64,000 nucleotides of DNA from positions 192,057 through 256,056 of the forward strand of contig NZ_CH724127.1 of assembly GCF_000153345.1 (NCBI RefSeq), written 5' to 3'. Numbering within the stretch: position 1 is the stretch's first letter; each line of letters starts with the position of its first letter. The notes under the pieces were generated by a model. That model did not search any database, was not told the DNA's origin, and worked only from the letters and a program-made list of their open reading frames with translations. The stretch is from Neptuniibacter caesariensis. Lineage in GTDB: Bacteria > Pseudomonadota > Gammaproteobacteria > Pseudomonadales > Balneatricaceae. This document shows positions 18,673-27,441 of the stretch, piece after piece. The position numbers and the translations under genes were made by a program.

Positions 18673-19002
18673 TTACTCATCTGTCCATATTGTTCTAACC
18701 GGTTCACCAAAATCATCGTAGATGATCTTTTTCTTTTGGGTTCTGGCCCGCAAGTTTTTGTTGGTCTTTTGCTTGCTGCTTTTCCTACGAGCATCAATTT
18801 GCGCAAGTAAACCGTGAACGGGGGTGCGCTCTTGGGCTTTAGGGGCCGATTGTCCTGAGCGGTGCGAATTATACCGGCCATCTATCAGGCCGGTTTCACC
18901 CATTTCGACTTCCTGGATCTTACCGCCATGTTTTATAAACTGGTCGACCTGGGAGCTCAATTGACTCCTGAGTTCTGCTTTTGTGGGGCGTTTTTTAAAC
19001 AT
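18673..19002 (-). CDS. Small basic protein with a GGKIQEVE motif, unknown function
   Basis: 109 residues, highly basic, mostly predicted disordered. The N-terminus MFKKRPTKAELRSQLSSQVDQFIKHGGKIQEVEMG resembles short proteins found near dnaX in other gammaproteobacteria. The FI..GGKIQEVE stretch recalls the conserved motif of the RNA polymerase-binding protein SutA of Pseudomonas. The C-terminus KKKIIYDDFGEPVRTIW also looks conserved. A nucleic-acid or RNA-polymerase contact is possible but unproven. It is divergent from dnaX. Confidence 0.65.
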   Translation of the reverse strand: MFKKRPTKAELRSQLSSQVDQFIKHGGKIQEVEMGETGLIDGRYNSHRSGQSAPKAQERTPVHGLLAQIDARRKSSKQKTNKNLRARTQKKKIIYDDFGEPVRTIWTDE

Positions 19003-19177
19003 GGGGCTATTTCCAGTGTTCAGATCACTCTATTTTAAACCTAAAACATGACATGCGCGAGAAATCACTTTCAGAACATATGAGAACTCATTACGGGTGG
19101 ATGTTTCGCTGGCGAAAGATCAGTACAGCAGGTAGCATAAGGCTTTGATTTTTTGGTTCATAAAGTAGCAAATATCG

Positions 19178-21076
19178 ATGAGTTATCAGGTTCTGGCTCG
19201 AAAGTGGCGTCCGGCCAAATTTCAGGAAATGGTTGGGCAGGAGCATGTGCTGAAAGCGTTAGTCAATGCGCTGGATGATGATCGCCTTCACCATGCTTAT
19301 TTATTTACGGGCACCCGTGGTGTTGGTAAAACGTCGATTGCACGTTTGTTTGCTAAGTCCTTAAACTGTGAAACAGGGGTTTCTTCGACACCTTGTGGTG
19401 TATGTTCCGCATGTAAGGAGATTGCAGAAGGTCGCTTTGTAGACCTGATCGAAGTGGATGCGGCTTCCAGAACTAAGGTTGAAGATACCCGTGAGTTAAT
19501 GGAAAACGTTCAATACGCGCCTACTCATGGACGTTACAAAGTGTACCTCATAGATGAGGTGCACATGCTTTCCACTCACTCTTTTAATGCCCTGCTAAAA
19601 ACTCTGGAAGAGCCGCCACCGCACGTTAAATTCCTACTGGCTACTACTGATCCACAGAAGCTTCCAATTACGATTCTTTCGCGTTGTCTGCAGTTTAACC
19701 TTAAGAACTTAATTCCTGAGCGTATCGTAAATCATCTGACTCATGTCTTAACTCAGGAGCAGATTTCGTTTGAAGAGCCTGCATTGTGGCTATTGGCACG
19801 TTCTGCGGATGGCTCAATGCGTGATGCGATGAGTCTTACTGATCAGGCAATCGCTTTTGGTGCTGGTCAAATCGCAGAAACAGATGTCAGAGCCATGCTG
19901 GGTACCATTGATCAGCGTTTGGTATATCAGATGCTTTATAGCCTGGCTGCCGGAGATGCCAACGCTTTAATGCAAGCGGTTACTGATCTTGCTCAGTTCT
20001 CACCAGACTACAACACGGTTTTGGGAGACTTGGTGAGTGTGCTGCATCGAATAGCTGTTGCACAAGTGCTTCCTGATGCTGTGGATAACAGTATGGGGGA
20101 CCAGATTCAGATAACGGAATTAGCCGGTCAGTTATCAGCAGAAGATGTTCAGCTTTATTACCAGATTGCGCTAATGGGGCGTAAAGACCTGCCATTTGTA
20201 CCGGACCCGCGTGAAGGTTTGGAGATGGTCCTGCTACGGATGTTGGCTTTTAGACCTGCGTCGGCAAAACCCAGAAACGTTCAGTTATCTGATACCGTTG
20301 CAGATTTATCTGGCGCAGCTGCACAAAGTACCCACACTGATGCTCCAGCTCCAGCTCCAGCTCCAGCTCCAGCTCCAGCTCCAGCTCCAGCTCCAGCTCC
20401 AGAATTTCAGCCATCTGCTCCCAGCTATGATGAGCCGTTGCCTGATTATGATTCAAGTTATGAGCCTGCAGGGGAGGGCTCCCCTGCAAAAAAGTCTGAG
20501 TTGACTAAAGCCGGGGATGAGCTACCTCCTCCCTGGGAGGATGAGTCTGCCCCCCCGCAAGAAACTGCGGTAGAAACATACTCAGATGAAGCCCCCGTAG
20601 AAAATGAATTTGCAAATCCTCTTTCTGAGATAGTTGGCTCCGTTGCGAAAACGCATGTGGAAATACTGGAGTGTCCTAAAGATTTTACTAAGATTGAGCT
20701 TGGTCACTGGGTGCATGTCAGCCGTTCGCTGGGGCTAACAGGGATGACCGAAAGCTTGGCAACGCACCTGTCTATGGAGTCTGTTGCAGGTGGCATAATA
20801 CAACTGCATTACACTAAAGAGCAGAAAACGATGCTCAATGAAGTGCAACAGCAGCGTATTGGCGATGCTATCAATCAGTATTTTGAATCCAGTGTGCAGC
20901 TTGAATTTATTCAGGCCACACAGACGCAGGAAACACCTGCTCAGTATATGAATCGTAAACGCGAAGAGCGCCATGCTAAGGCAATCGATTCAATTCGTAA
21001 TGATGTGACGGTAAAATTACTGGAACAAGAATTTGCAGCACAGATAGAGTTGTCTTCAGTGCTGCCAATTGATTAA
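19178..21076 (+). CDS. dnaX: DNA polymerase III subunits tau/gamma
   Basis: 632-residue tau subunit of the clamp-loader AAA+ ATPase. Walker A is GTRGVGKTS (about 45-53), the zinc module is in NCETGVSSTPCGVCSACKE, Walker B is VYLIDEVHMLS and the sensor is LATTDPQKLP. Domain III ends near residue 375 and is followed by a disordered linker with ten Ala-Pro repeats. The C-terminal region (from about 480) carries the polymerase- and helicase-binding domains. An in-frame slippery A AAA AAG at 20488-20494 would give a 440-residue gamma form by -1 frameshifting. ybaB and recR follow closely, the usual replication/recombination operon. Confidence 0.97.
   Translation: MSYQVLARKWRPAKFQEMVGQEHVLKALVNALDDDRLHHAYLFTGTRGVGKTSIARLFAKSLNCETGVSSTPCGVCSACKEIAEGRFVDLIEVDAASRTKVEDTRELMENVQYAPTHGRYKVYLIDEVHMLSTHSFNALLKTLEEPPPHVKFLLATTDPQKLPITILSRCLQFNLKNLIPERIVNHLTHVLTQEQISFEEPALWLLARSADGSMRDAMSLTDQAIAFGAGQIAETDVRAMLGTIDQRLVYQMLYSLAAGDANALMQAVTDLAQFSPDYNTVLGDLVSVLHRIAVAQVLPDAVDNSMGDQIQITELAGQLSAEDVQLYYQIALMGRKDLPFVPDPREGLEMVLLRMLAFRPASAKPRNVQLSDTVADLSGAAAQSTHTDAPAPAPAPAPAPAPAPAPAPEFQPSAPSYDEPLPDYDSSYEPAGEGSPAKKSELTKAGDELPPPWEDESAPPQETAVETYSDEAPVENEFANPLSEIVGSVAKTHVEILECPKDFTKIELGHWVHVSRSLGLTGMTESLATHLSMESVAGGIIQLHYTKEQKTMLNEVQQQRIGDAINQYFESSVQLEFIQATQTQETPAQYMNRKREERHAKAIDSIRNDVTVKLLEQEFAAQIELSSVLPID
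20342..20401 (+). repeat. Hexanucleotide microsatellite (GCTCCA)10 inside dnaX
   Basis: Ten perfect copies of GCTCCA encode (Ala-Pro)10 in the tau/gamma linker. The 6-base unit keeps the reading frame whatever the copy number. Confidence 0.97.
20467..20499 (+). promoter_or_regulatory. Programmed -1 ribosomal frameshift site of dnaX
   Basis: The heptamer A AAA AAG at 20488-20494 is in the dnaX frame (GCA AAA AAG). After a -1 slip the next codons are GTC and TGA (20497-20499), so gamma would end at once with 440 residues. A perfect 9-base inverted repeat (20467-20475 with 20480-20488, loop GGGC) lies directly 5' of the heptamer and includes a purine-rich, Shine-Dalgarno-like AGGGGAGGG. Confidence 0.85.
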
Positions 21077-21091
21077 TTTGAGGAAAAAGTC

Positions 21092-21415
21092 ATGAAAGGT
21101 GGAATGGGTAACCTGATGAAACAGGCTCAGAAAATGCAGGAAAACCTGCAGAAGGCACAGGAGCAAATCGCTTCTGCTGAGCAAACGGGTGAATCGGGTG
21201 CTGGCTTGGTTAAAGTCGTAATGAATGGTCGCCACGATGTTAAAGGCATCAGCATTGACGATAGCCTGATGGAAGAAGATAAAGAGATTCTTGAAGACCT
21301 TATTGCAGCGGCTGTGAATGATGCGGTTCGTAAGATCGAATCTTACACCCAGGAAAAAATGGCTGAAGTAACTGGTGGTATGGGTATGCCGCCTGGCTTC
21401 AATATGCCGTTCTGA
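21092..21415 (+). CDS. ybaB: YbaB/EbfC family nucleoid-associated protein
   Basis: 107-residue DNA-binding dimer. It has the family start [25 protein letters not shown] (helical), a beta core [20 protein letters not shown], and the helix [15 protein letters not shown]. The Gly/Met/Pro-rich C-terminus ([13 protein letters not shown]) is typical. It sits 15 bases after dnaX and 4 bases before recR, the widely conserved dnaX-ybaB-recR order. Confidence 0.95.
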   Translation: MKGGMGNLMKQAQKMQENLQKAQEQIASAEQTGESGAGLVKVVMNGRHDVKGISIDDSLMEEDKEILEDLIAAAVNDAVRKIESYTQEKMAEVTGGMGMPPGFNMPF

Positions 21416-21419
21416 TTAG

Positions 21420-22019
21420 ATGTCTTTTAGCCCTTTAATTCAGCAACTGATCACGTCGCTTAGGTGTCTTCCGGGCGTTGGTCCTAAGTCTGCACAGCGT
21501 ATGGCATTTCATCTCTTAGAAAGGGATCCTGATGGCGCTTTGGCGTTGGCAGAGGCGCTGCAAAAGTCAGTATCTGAAATAGGTCATTGCAAGCTTTGCC
21601 GAACCTTATCAGAAACAGAGATTTGTGATATCTGTTCAGCTACCGATCGTGACTCTAGTGTGCTTTGCATTCTGGAATCCCCAATAGATGTGCTGGCAGT
21701 TGAACAGACCGGAGGTTTTAACGGGCTGTACTTTGTGCTCTCAGGGCATTTGTCGCCTATCGATGGTATCGGACCTGAGGATTTGGGGATCGATAAATTG
21801 CTTGAGCGCGTTCAGTCGAGTGACATCAAAGAATTGATTCTGGCGACAAACCCTACAGTGGAAGGTGAGGCAACTGCACACTATATTGCCGCTCAAGTTA
21901 AGGATCTTGGGGTTAAGGTTTCACGTATAGCCCATGGTGTTCCTGTTGGAGGCGAGTTGGAGTTTGTTGATGGCGGTACTCTGGCTCATGCACTTGCAGG
22001 AAGGCGCTCTTTATTATGA
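21420..22019 (+). CDS. recR: Recombination mediator RecR
   Basis: 199-residue DNA-clamp protein that acts with RecO/RecF to load RecA on gapped DNA. Features in order: helix-hairpin-helix [17 protein letters not shown] (about 17-33), Cys4 zinc finger [16 protein letters not shown] (about 57-72), Toprim domain ([36 protein letters not shown]) and a Walker-B-like C-terminus. Length is the family norm (~200). It is transcribed with dnaX and ybaB. Confidence 0.97.
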   Translation: MSFSPLIQQLITSLRCLPGVGPKSAQRMAFHLLERDPDGALALAEALQKSVSEIGHCKLCRTLSETEICDICSATDRDSSVLCILESPIDVLAVEQTGGFNGLYFVLSGHLSPIDGIGPEDLGIDKLLERVQSSDIKELILATNPTVEGEATAHYIAAQVKDLGVKVSRIAHGVPVGGELEFVDGGTLAHALAGRRSLL

Positions 22020-22028
22020 GATTAGTAA

Positions 22029-23222
22029 ATGTCTGATAACTCGGCTTATGATTGGAAGCATTTAGAAGCTTCTGCTGAAAACCCAATCTGGATTACCAGT
22101 GCGGAGCAATTATCAGAGTGTTGTGAAAAGTGGCGTAACCTGCCGCTTATCGCTTTAGACACTGAGTTTCAGCGCGTAGATACGTTTTACCCATTGCCTG
22201 GCCTGATTCAGGTTGCTGATGATCAAGCATGTTATCTAATAGACCCTCTCGAAATAAGTGACTTTTCCTCGCTATCCACTCTTTTTAAAGATGAGGGTGT
22301 AGTAAAAGTCATGCATGCAGCCACCGAAGATCTGGAGTTGTTTCATAAAGAGATAGGGGCCTTACCTGTACCATTGTTCGATACACAGATTGCTGCAGCC
22401 TTGATAAACTGGGGTTTCTCCATGGGGCTTCAGAGAATGCTGGAAAGCTGCTTGTCAGTTCAGCTTGAAAAGCATGAGACGACATCGAATTGGTTACAGC
22501 GTCCTCTCACTTCCAGCCAGGAAAAATATGCTGCGCTTGATGTGGCCTATTTGCCCGCTATTTATGAAATACAAAGGCAAGAACTATTAAGCCGCGGGCA
22601 CTTCCACTGGGTTGAGCAAGAATGTTCGGCAATGCTTGCTGATGCAGCTATTGATGACGTCGATGGTTTTTCATACTACACCCGTTTCACACAGATGTGG
22701 CGGCTGCCTAAGCATAAGTTAGCGGCGTTGCGAGATTTAACCGCATGGCGGGAGCAGCAAGCAAGAAAGCGAAATGTTCCTCGTAATCGAATTCTACGCA
22801 ATCAGGCTATACTGCAAATTATCGAGCAATGGCCAAAAGGCTTAGCGGATCTATCCCGTTTGGATGAGATCAAAAAGAGTATTCTTCGAACAGATGGTGA
22901 AGTTATTCTTGGCTTTTTAAAAGGCGGTGAAGCAAGTGCCGACAAGGTTGAGCCGGAGCCTATTCCGCAACCTTTGCATTACTTTTGGAATAAGCACCTT
23001 AAAAAGTTAAAGGCTATCGCCAGGCGTTTGGCTGAAGAAAATAATACCGCACCTGAAATGCTGTTGCGTCGGAAAGAGTTAGAGCAGCTTATTCGTTCTG
23101 GTGTAGACGAGGGCGAGTATCGTTTGCCGCAGGCAATGTCCGCCTGGAGAAAAGAGATGCTAGACGCTGCGCTTATGGATGAGCTGCAACGTATTGAAAA
23201 ATTAAGAGTTCAAGGTAGTTAA
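22029..23222 (+). CDS. rnd: Ribonuclease D
   Basis: 397-residue 3'-5' exoribonuclease that trims tRNA and small RNA 3' ends. The DEDD catalytic residues are seen in ALDTEFQRV (D, E), HAATEDLELF (D) and YAALDVAYLPAIYE (Y..D, the DEDDy form). An HRDC domain lies at about 210-290 (LPKHKLAALRDLTAWREQQARKRN). Length is near E. coli RNase D (375). It starts 9 bases after recR and ends 2 bases before ycgL, so it probably belongs to the same transcript. Confidence 0.93.
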   Translation: MSDNSAYDWKHLEASAENPIWITSAEQLSECCEKWRNLPLIALDTEFQRVDTFYPLPGLIQVADDQACYLIDPLEISDFSSLSTLFKDEGVVKVMHAATEDLELFHKEIGALPVPLFDTQIAAALINWGFSMGLQRMLESCLSVQLEKHETTSNWLQRPLTSSQEKYAALDVAYLPAIYEIQRQELLSRGHFHWVEQECSAMLADAAIDDVDGFSYYTRFTQMWRLPKHKLAALRDLTAWREQQARKRNVPRNRILRNQAILQIIEQWPKGLADLSRLDEIKKSILRTDGEVILGFLKGGEASADKVEPEPIPQPLHYFWNKHLKKLKAIARRLAEENNTAPEMLLRRKELEQLIRSGVDEGEYRLPQAMSAWRKEMLDAALMDELQRIEKLRVQGS

Positions 23223-23224
23223 TA

Positions 23225-23512
23225 ATGAAAATCTGCTCGGTTTTTTTGAGCTTACGTAAAGATGAAATGTATCTTTATGTTGATAAACGAGATCATCTGA
23301 AGCGTGTTCCAGAAGCGCTGATGGAGATGTTTGGCACACCAAAACATGTCATGGATATTCCTTTGACTAAAGATCGTGAGCTGGCAAGGGTCGATGCTGA
23401 AAAGGTGCTGGCAGAGATTGATGAGAAGGGTTTCTATCTGCAGATGCCACCTCCTAAGGATGACTATATGCTTGATCTACATCGTGATCGTCCAGAGAGT
23501 GGTGTACGTTAA
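23225..23512 (+). CDS. ycgL: YcgL family protein
   Basis: 95 residues, conserved gammaproteobacterial family with a small alpha/beta fold and unknown function. Key blocks are KICSVFLSLRKDEMYLYVDKRD, VPEALMEMFGTP, and GFYLQMPPPKDDYM. It is flanked by rnd and ycgN at 2 and 0 bases, an arrangement conserved in Pseudomonas-like genomes, which hints at a role linked to RNA processing or division but proves nothing. Confidence 0.92.
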   Translation: MKICSVFLSLRKDEMYLYVDKRDHLKRVPEALMEMFGTPKHVMDIPLTKDRELARVDAEKVLAEIDEKGFYLQMPPPKDDYMLDLHRDRPESGVR

Positions 23513-23953
23513 GTGGTAGCTCAGGAAGTATTCTGGCGTAGTAAGTCCTTGCAGGAGATGACACCAAGCGAATGGGAATCTCTCTGCGATGGCTGCGCTT
23601 TATGTTGTCTGCATAAGCTTGAAGATGAGGATACCCAAGAGGTTTTTTATACCTCGGTTGTATGCCATCTTTTAGATTTTGATACCTGTCGCTGTACCCG
23701 TTATGAGGATCGTTGCAAACTGGTTCCAGATTGCGTCAAACTCACCCCGCAAGATGTTGATGATTTTCACTGGTTACCTCCTAGTTGTTCCTATCGGTTA
23801 ATTCACGAAGGTAAGGATCTGCCAGAATGGCATCCATTACTTTCCGGTCGCCAGGAGACTGTAATCGAGGCTGAGGCTTCAGTGCTCAGTTGGTACGAAG
23901 TGAAAGATGATGAGATCGAAGTTGAAGACTATGTCGATTACATCATTGAATAG
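23513..23953 (+). CDS. ycgN: YcgN family (UPF0260) cysteine cluster protein
   Basis: 146 residues with the CxxCC-type zinc/iron-sulfur cluster pattern of the UPF0153/UPF0260 group: CDGCALCCLHKL at about 27-38, CHLLDFDTCRCTRY at about 51-64, then CKLVPDCVKLTP. Function unknown. The start is a GTG placed directly after the ycgL TAA, implying translational coupling; no ATG gives the conserved N-terminus FWRSKSLQEMTPSEWESLCDGC. Confidence 0.9.
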   Translation: MVAQEVFWRSKSLQEMTPSEWESLCDGCALCCLHKLEDEDTQEVFYTSVVCHLLDFDTCRCTRYEDRCKLVPDCVKLTPQDVDDFHWLPPSCSYRLIHEGKDLPEWHPLLSGRQETVIEAEASVLSWYEVKDDEIEVEDYVDYIIE

Positions 23954-24126
23954 CAAAGAGTTTTGTAGCCTCTATTAGGGAGTTCTTGCTCTAATTCATT
24001 TTACAGTCATGGCAAAACCGACTATGTTTCATTAGGCCTGTCTTATGTTTCTTTAGCAGGCTTCCAGGATGGTTCAGTGTTAAAAGGATGTAGTATTTAA
24101 TCTGGCTGTAACTGGGGTTAATCGCG

Positions 24127-27100
24127 TTGTCTGCTTCAGAAAATAAGTTTGGGGGCTCTGTTTGGGGAATTAGGGGTAAACTGGTTGCACTCTTTGTCCT
24201 TATCAAAGTTTTCCCACTTATTCTTATTGCATGGCTTGCATGGTCTCAGTCTTCAAAGCTCGCGGATATATTGGGTATTCGCTATGAGCACCTCAGTAGT
24301 ATCTCGCAGAAAAGTGTTACTGATGTAGGTGATTTAGCAGTTAATGATGCTGTAGCGGCATTAGATGAGAAAGCACGAAACGAAATCGAACGTATAACAA
24401 CAGATACCGCCAATGCGATAGCGGGGTTTCTCTATCAGAGGGATACCGATGTGTTGTTAGCTTCTGCGTTAGATATTAGTAAAACATCATTTCAAAACTT
24501 TATATCACAGCGTAGATCCCGGCTCATGGATCAGGGTGATTGGCTTTATGATCCTGAACTAAACAAATGGCGTGAGCGAGCGATTATTTCCTCCACCGAT
24601 ACGGTGAAATCAAGCCTTGTGGAAAACGCAAAAGATTTTCATTCCTTCCCTAAAAAACAATTTCATTCTAGCTGGCAGCCTTTATATCTCGAAATTACAT
24701 ATCTTGACCTTGAAGGACGCGAGCAGCTGAAGGTTGTTTCTTCAGAATTGATGACTGACGAACTCAAGGATGTGTCTGATAAAAGAAATACCTTCATTAA
24801 AGCGGAAAGCTACTTTTCTGAATTAGAACAGCTTGATCGTGGGCAGATTTATGTTTCTGAAGTCATTGGTGAATATGTACCATCACATGTGATTGGAACA
24901 TACACACCTAAATCTGCGGCTAAAACAGGTATTGAATATCAGCCTGAACAAAGTGCTTTCGCGGGTAGGGAAAACCCACTTGGGCAGAAGTTCAGAGGAA
25001 TAGTGCGATGGGCTACGCCGGTCTATAAAGACGAACAGAAAATCGGTTATGTGACCCTGGCCCTGGATCATCGCCATATCATGGCGTTCACTGATCATAT
25101 ATTGCCAACTGAGGAGCGGTATACACAGATCCCCGATGCATCCGAAGGTAATTATGCATTTATTTGGGATGCTAAAGGCAGGAATATTGCCCATCCAAGG
25201 CATTATTTTATTGCCGGATATGATGCTCAGACAGGGGACCCACAGATCCCTTGGATGGAGCAAGAGGCATATGCAGCCTGGAAAGAGTCAGGCCTGAGCT
25301 ACGCGAGTTACTTACAGAATGCGCCTACTTTTGTTAATCAGAAGCTTACTAAGAAACCAGCAGCAGAACTGAAAGATACCGGGCTAAGAGCCTTAGATTG
25401 TAGGTTTCTTAATTTCGCACCACAGTGCACAGGTTGGTTTGATTTAACCCGAGAAGGGGGATCTGGCTCATTTGTCATTTTTTGGAGTGGGCTGTGGAAA
25501 CTCACGACGGCTGCCGCAATTCCCTATTATACAGGCCAATATGCTGAATCTGAGCGGGGATTTGGCTTTGTCACAGTGGGTGCAAATGTTGATGACTTTC
25601 ATAAGGCGACAGTTGCCACTAAAGAGCGAATCGATCTGGAAATAGAGCGAGTTGAGCAAAAGATAAGGTTTGAGGCTGAGCAGGGTCGTACAGCCATCAT
25701 TAGTAACTTAAGAGAAACCGCCGAGCGTTTATCCATTTCAACCTTATTAATGATTCTAGTTGTTATTGTGATAGCTGTATGGATCGCATCCTATCTAACC
25801 AAGCGAATTACGACGCTGATAAAAGGTATTCGCGCCTTTCGTTCTGGCCAACGGCAGTTTAGGTTTGCGCTGGTAAACAGAGATGAGATGGGGGCTCTGG
25901 CCAGCGAACTTGACGAGATGGCCGATGATATCGATGGCTACCTTGGCGAGCTAGAAGCTGAAGTGAAACAGCGAAAGCGTACCGAGTTTCAGCTTCTTAA
26001 AGTTCAGGACGGGCTAGAAGAACGTGTTGCTGAGAGGACAAGTGAGTTAGAAGTGCAGGTTGAAGAGCGAACTCGCGCAGAGAAGCAGGTTAGACATCTG
26101 GCCGAGCATGACGCTCTGACGGGGCTGGCTAATCGGCGTGGTTTCCAGCAAGAACTTGAGTGTATCTTGAGAAAAGCTGATACCAATGGAAAGAAAGTCG
26201 CTTTACTGCTTTTTGATTTGGACCGCTTTAAAGAGGTTAATGACACGCTTGGCCATGCTATTGGTGATGATCTTTTATGTTCAGTAGCGGATTTATTGAG
26301 GGCCAATATTCGAGATGAGGATATAGTGGCTAGGCTTGGGGGGGATGAGTTTGCAATTGTTATGTCTAACCTCGCCAGTGTTGATGGGGTCATTAATACG
26401 GCGCTCCGGATTATTGAGACGTTGTCGAAGCCTTTGCAGCTTTCGGGTCATACTATAAGGACGGGAACAAGTGTCGGTATCACCGTTTATCCCGATGACT
26501 CTGGTGATCCAGAGCAACTGATGCTGCACGCTGATTTAGCCATGTACCAGGCTAAAGATAAAGGTGGGCAGTGCTATCAATTCTTTGAATTGCCGATGCA
26601 CGATAAGTTAGTAGAGCAGAAAAGAATTGAGAACGGGCTTCATCGGGCAATCCAGGATAGTGAGTTTTGTCTCTATTACCAACCCAGATACGATTACAGT
26701 AATTCCAAGCTGGATGGCTTTGAGGCCCTTATAAGGTGGCAGTGTCCAGAGAGGGGGCTGATTTCTCCCGGTGATTTTCTTCCCGTTGCGCAGCGTTCAG
26801 GTTTGTTGCCTCACATTGAAAGTTGGGTACTGTTAGAGGCCTGTCAGCAAGCTCTAAAGTGGCACCAACAGGGAGTCAGTTTTGGTCGTGTTGCTGTCAA
26901 TGTATGTGCTGTCGGGCTTCAGCAACAAGGTTTTTACGAGCGTATTGAGAAAGCTTTGGATAAAACGGGATTGCCACCTGAGCTACTCGAAATAGAAATT
27001 ACTGAGCGAGCTTTGATAGGGCGCTATGACGTTGTAGTGGATAACTTGATGCGTCTTAAGTCTCTGGGGGTCAGCATTGCTTTGGATGATCTGGGGGCAG

Positions 27101-27378
27101 AGCACTCGTCATTGCAGCGATTAATCGAGTGCCCAATCGATGTAATAAAAATTGATCGGTTCTTTATTGATCATGTGGGTGAGTTGAAATCAGAAGCTGT
27201 CATTGCAGGCTTGTTGGCTATAGCGGGTAAAACTGAAATGAAGGTTGTCGCTGAAGGTGTTGAGACTAAAGAGCAGCTGGATTTTCTTATTGGATCAGGG
27301 TGTTATGTTGTGCAAGGTTTTTATCATGCTAAGCCAATGCCTGCTAATGAAATCAACCGTTACATGGATTCATTATAA
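24127..27378 (+). CDS. Transmembrane GGDEF-EAL cyclic-di-GMP signalling protein
   Basis: 1083 residues. Transmembrane helix at about 18-38, a large (~500-residue) Cache-like periplasmic sensor, second helix at about 535-555, HAMP, coiled coil, GGDEF domain (about 655-815) and EAL domain (about 830-1080). The GGDEF motif is intact (RLGGDEF, residues about 738-742) and an RxxD inhibitory site (RDED) sits exactly five residues before it. The EAL motif is intact (FEALIRW, about 866-868), as are EITE, KID and EGVE, but the loop-6 motif usually DDFGTGYSS reads DDLGAEHSS. Start is a TTG at 24127; an upstream stop at 24109 leaves no better start. Net activity (synthesis or degradation) is uncertain. 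Confidence 0.93.
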   Translation: MSASENKFGGSVWGIRGKLVALFVLIKVFPLILIAWLAWSQSSKLADILGIRYEHLSSISQKSVTDVGDLAVNDAVAALDEKARNEIERITTDTANAIAGFLYQRDTDVLLASALDISKTSFQNFISQRRSRLMDQGDWLYDPELNKWRERAIISSTDTVKSSLVENAKDFHSFPKKQFHSSWQPLYLEITYLDLEGREQLKVVSSELMTDELKDVSDKRNTFIKAESYFSELEQLDRGQIYVSEVIGEYVPSHVIGTYTPKSAAKTGIEYQPEQSAFAGRENPLGQKFRGIVRWATPVYKDEQKIGYVTLALDHRHIMAFTDHILPTEERYTQIPDASEGNYAFIWDAKGRNIAHPRHYFIAGYDAQTGDPQIPWMEQEAYAAWKESGLSYASYLQNAPTFVNQKLTKKPAAELKDTGLRALDCRFLNFAPQCTGWFDLTREGGSGSFVIFWSGLWKLTTAAAIPYYTGQYAESERGFGFVTVGANVDDFHKATVATKERIDLEIERVEQKIRFEAEQGRTAIISNLRETAERLSISTLLMILVVIVIAVWIASYLTKRITTLIKGIRAFRSGQRQFRFALVNRDEMGALASELDEMADDIDGYLGELEAEVKQRKRTEFQLLKVQDGLEERVAERTSELEVQVEERTRAEKQVRHLAEHDALTGLANRRGFQQELECILRKADTNGKKVALLLFDLDRFKEVNDTLGHAIGDDLLCSVADLLRANIRDEDIVARLGGDEFAIVMSNLASVDGVINTALRIIETLSKPLQLSGHTIRTGTSVGITVYPDDSGDPEQLMLHADLAMYQAKDKGGQCYQFFELPMHDKLVEQKRIENGLHRAIQDSEFCLYYQPRYDYSNSKLDGFEALIRWQCPERGLISPGDFLPVAQRSGLLPHIESWVLLEACQQALKWHQQGVSFGRVAVNVCAVGLQQQGFYERIEKALDKTGLPPELLEIEITERALIGRYDVVVDNLMRLKSLGVSIALDDLGAEHSSLQRLIECPIDVIKIDRFFIDHVGELKSEAVIAGLLAIAGKTEMKVVAEGVETKEQLDFLIGSGCYVVQGFYHAKPMPANEINRYMDSL

Positions 27379-27390
27379 GGCGCGAAAACA

Positions 27391-27422
27391 AAAAAGCCGC
27401 AATCAATGATTGCGGCTTTTTT
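27391..27422. terminator. Bidirectional terminator between GGDEF-EAL gene and rpsA
   Basis: AAAAAGCCGCAATCA pairs with TGATTGCGGCTTTTTT; A and T runs on both sides let it serve both convergent genes. Confidence 0.93.
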
Positions 27423-27441
27423 CGTGCTTAACGAGAAGTGA

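Noticed and set aside
19003..19177. Looked for the 4.5S RNA gene often found before dnaX in Pseudomonas
   Set aside because: The conserved GGTCAGGTCCGGAAGGAAGCA-type core is absent.
20196..20504. Leu-Gln repeat frame overlapping dnaX
   Set aside because: Alternate-frame reading of the GCTCCA microsatellite. The only supported use of another frame is the short gamma end after A AAA AAG.
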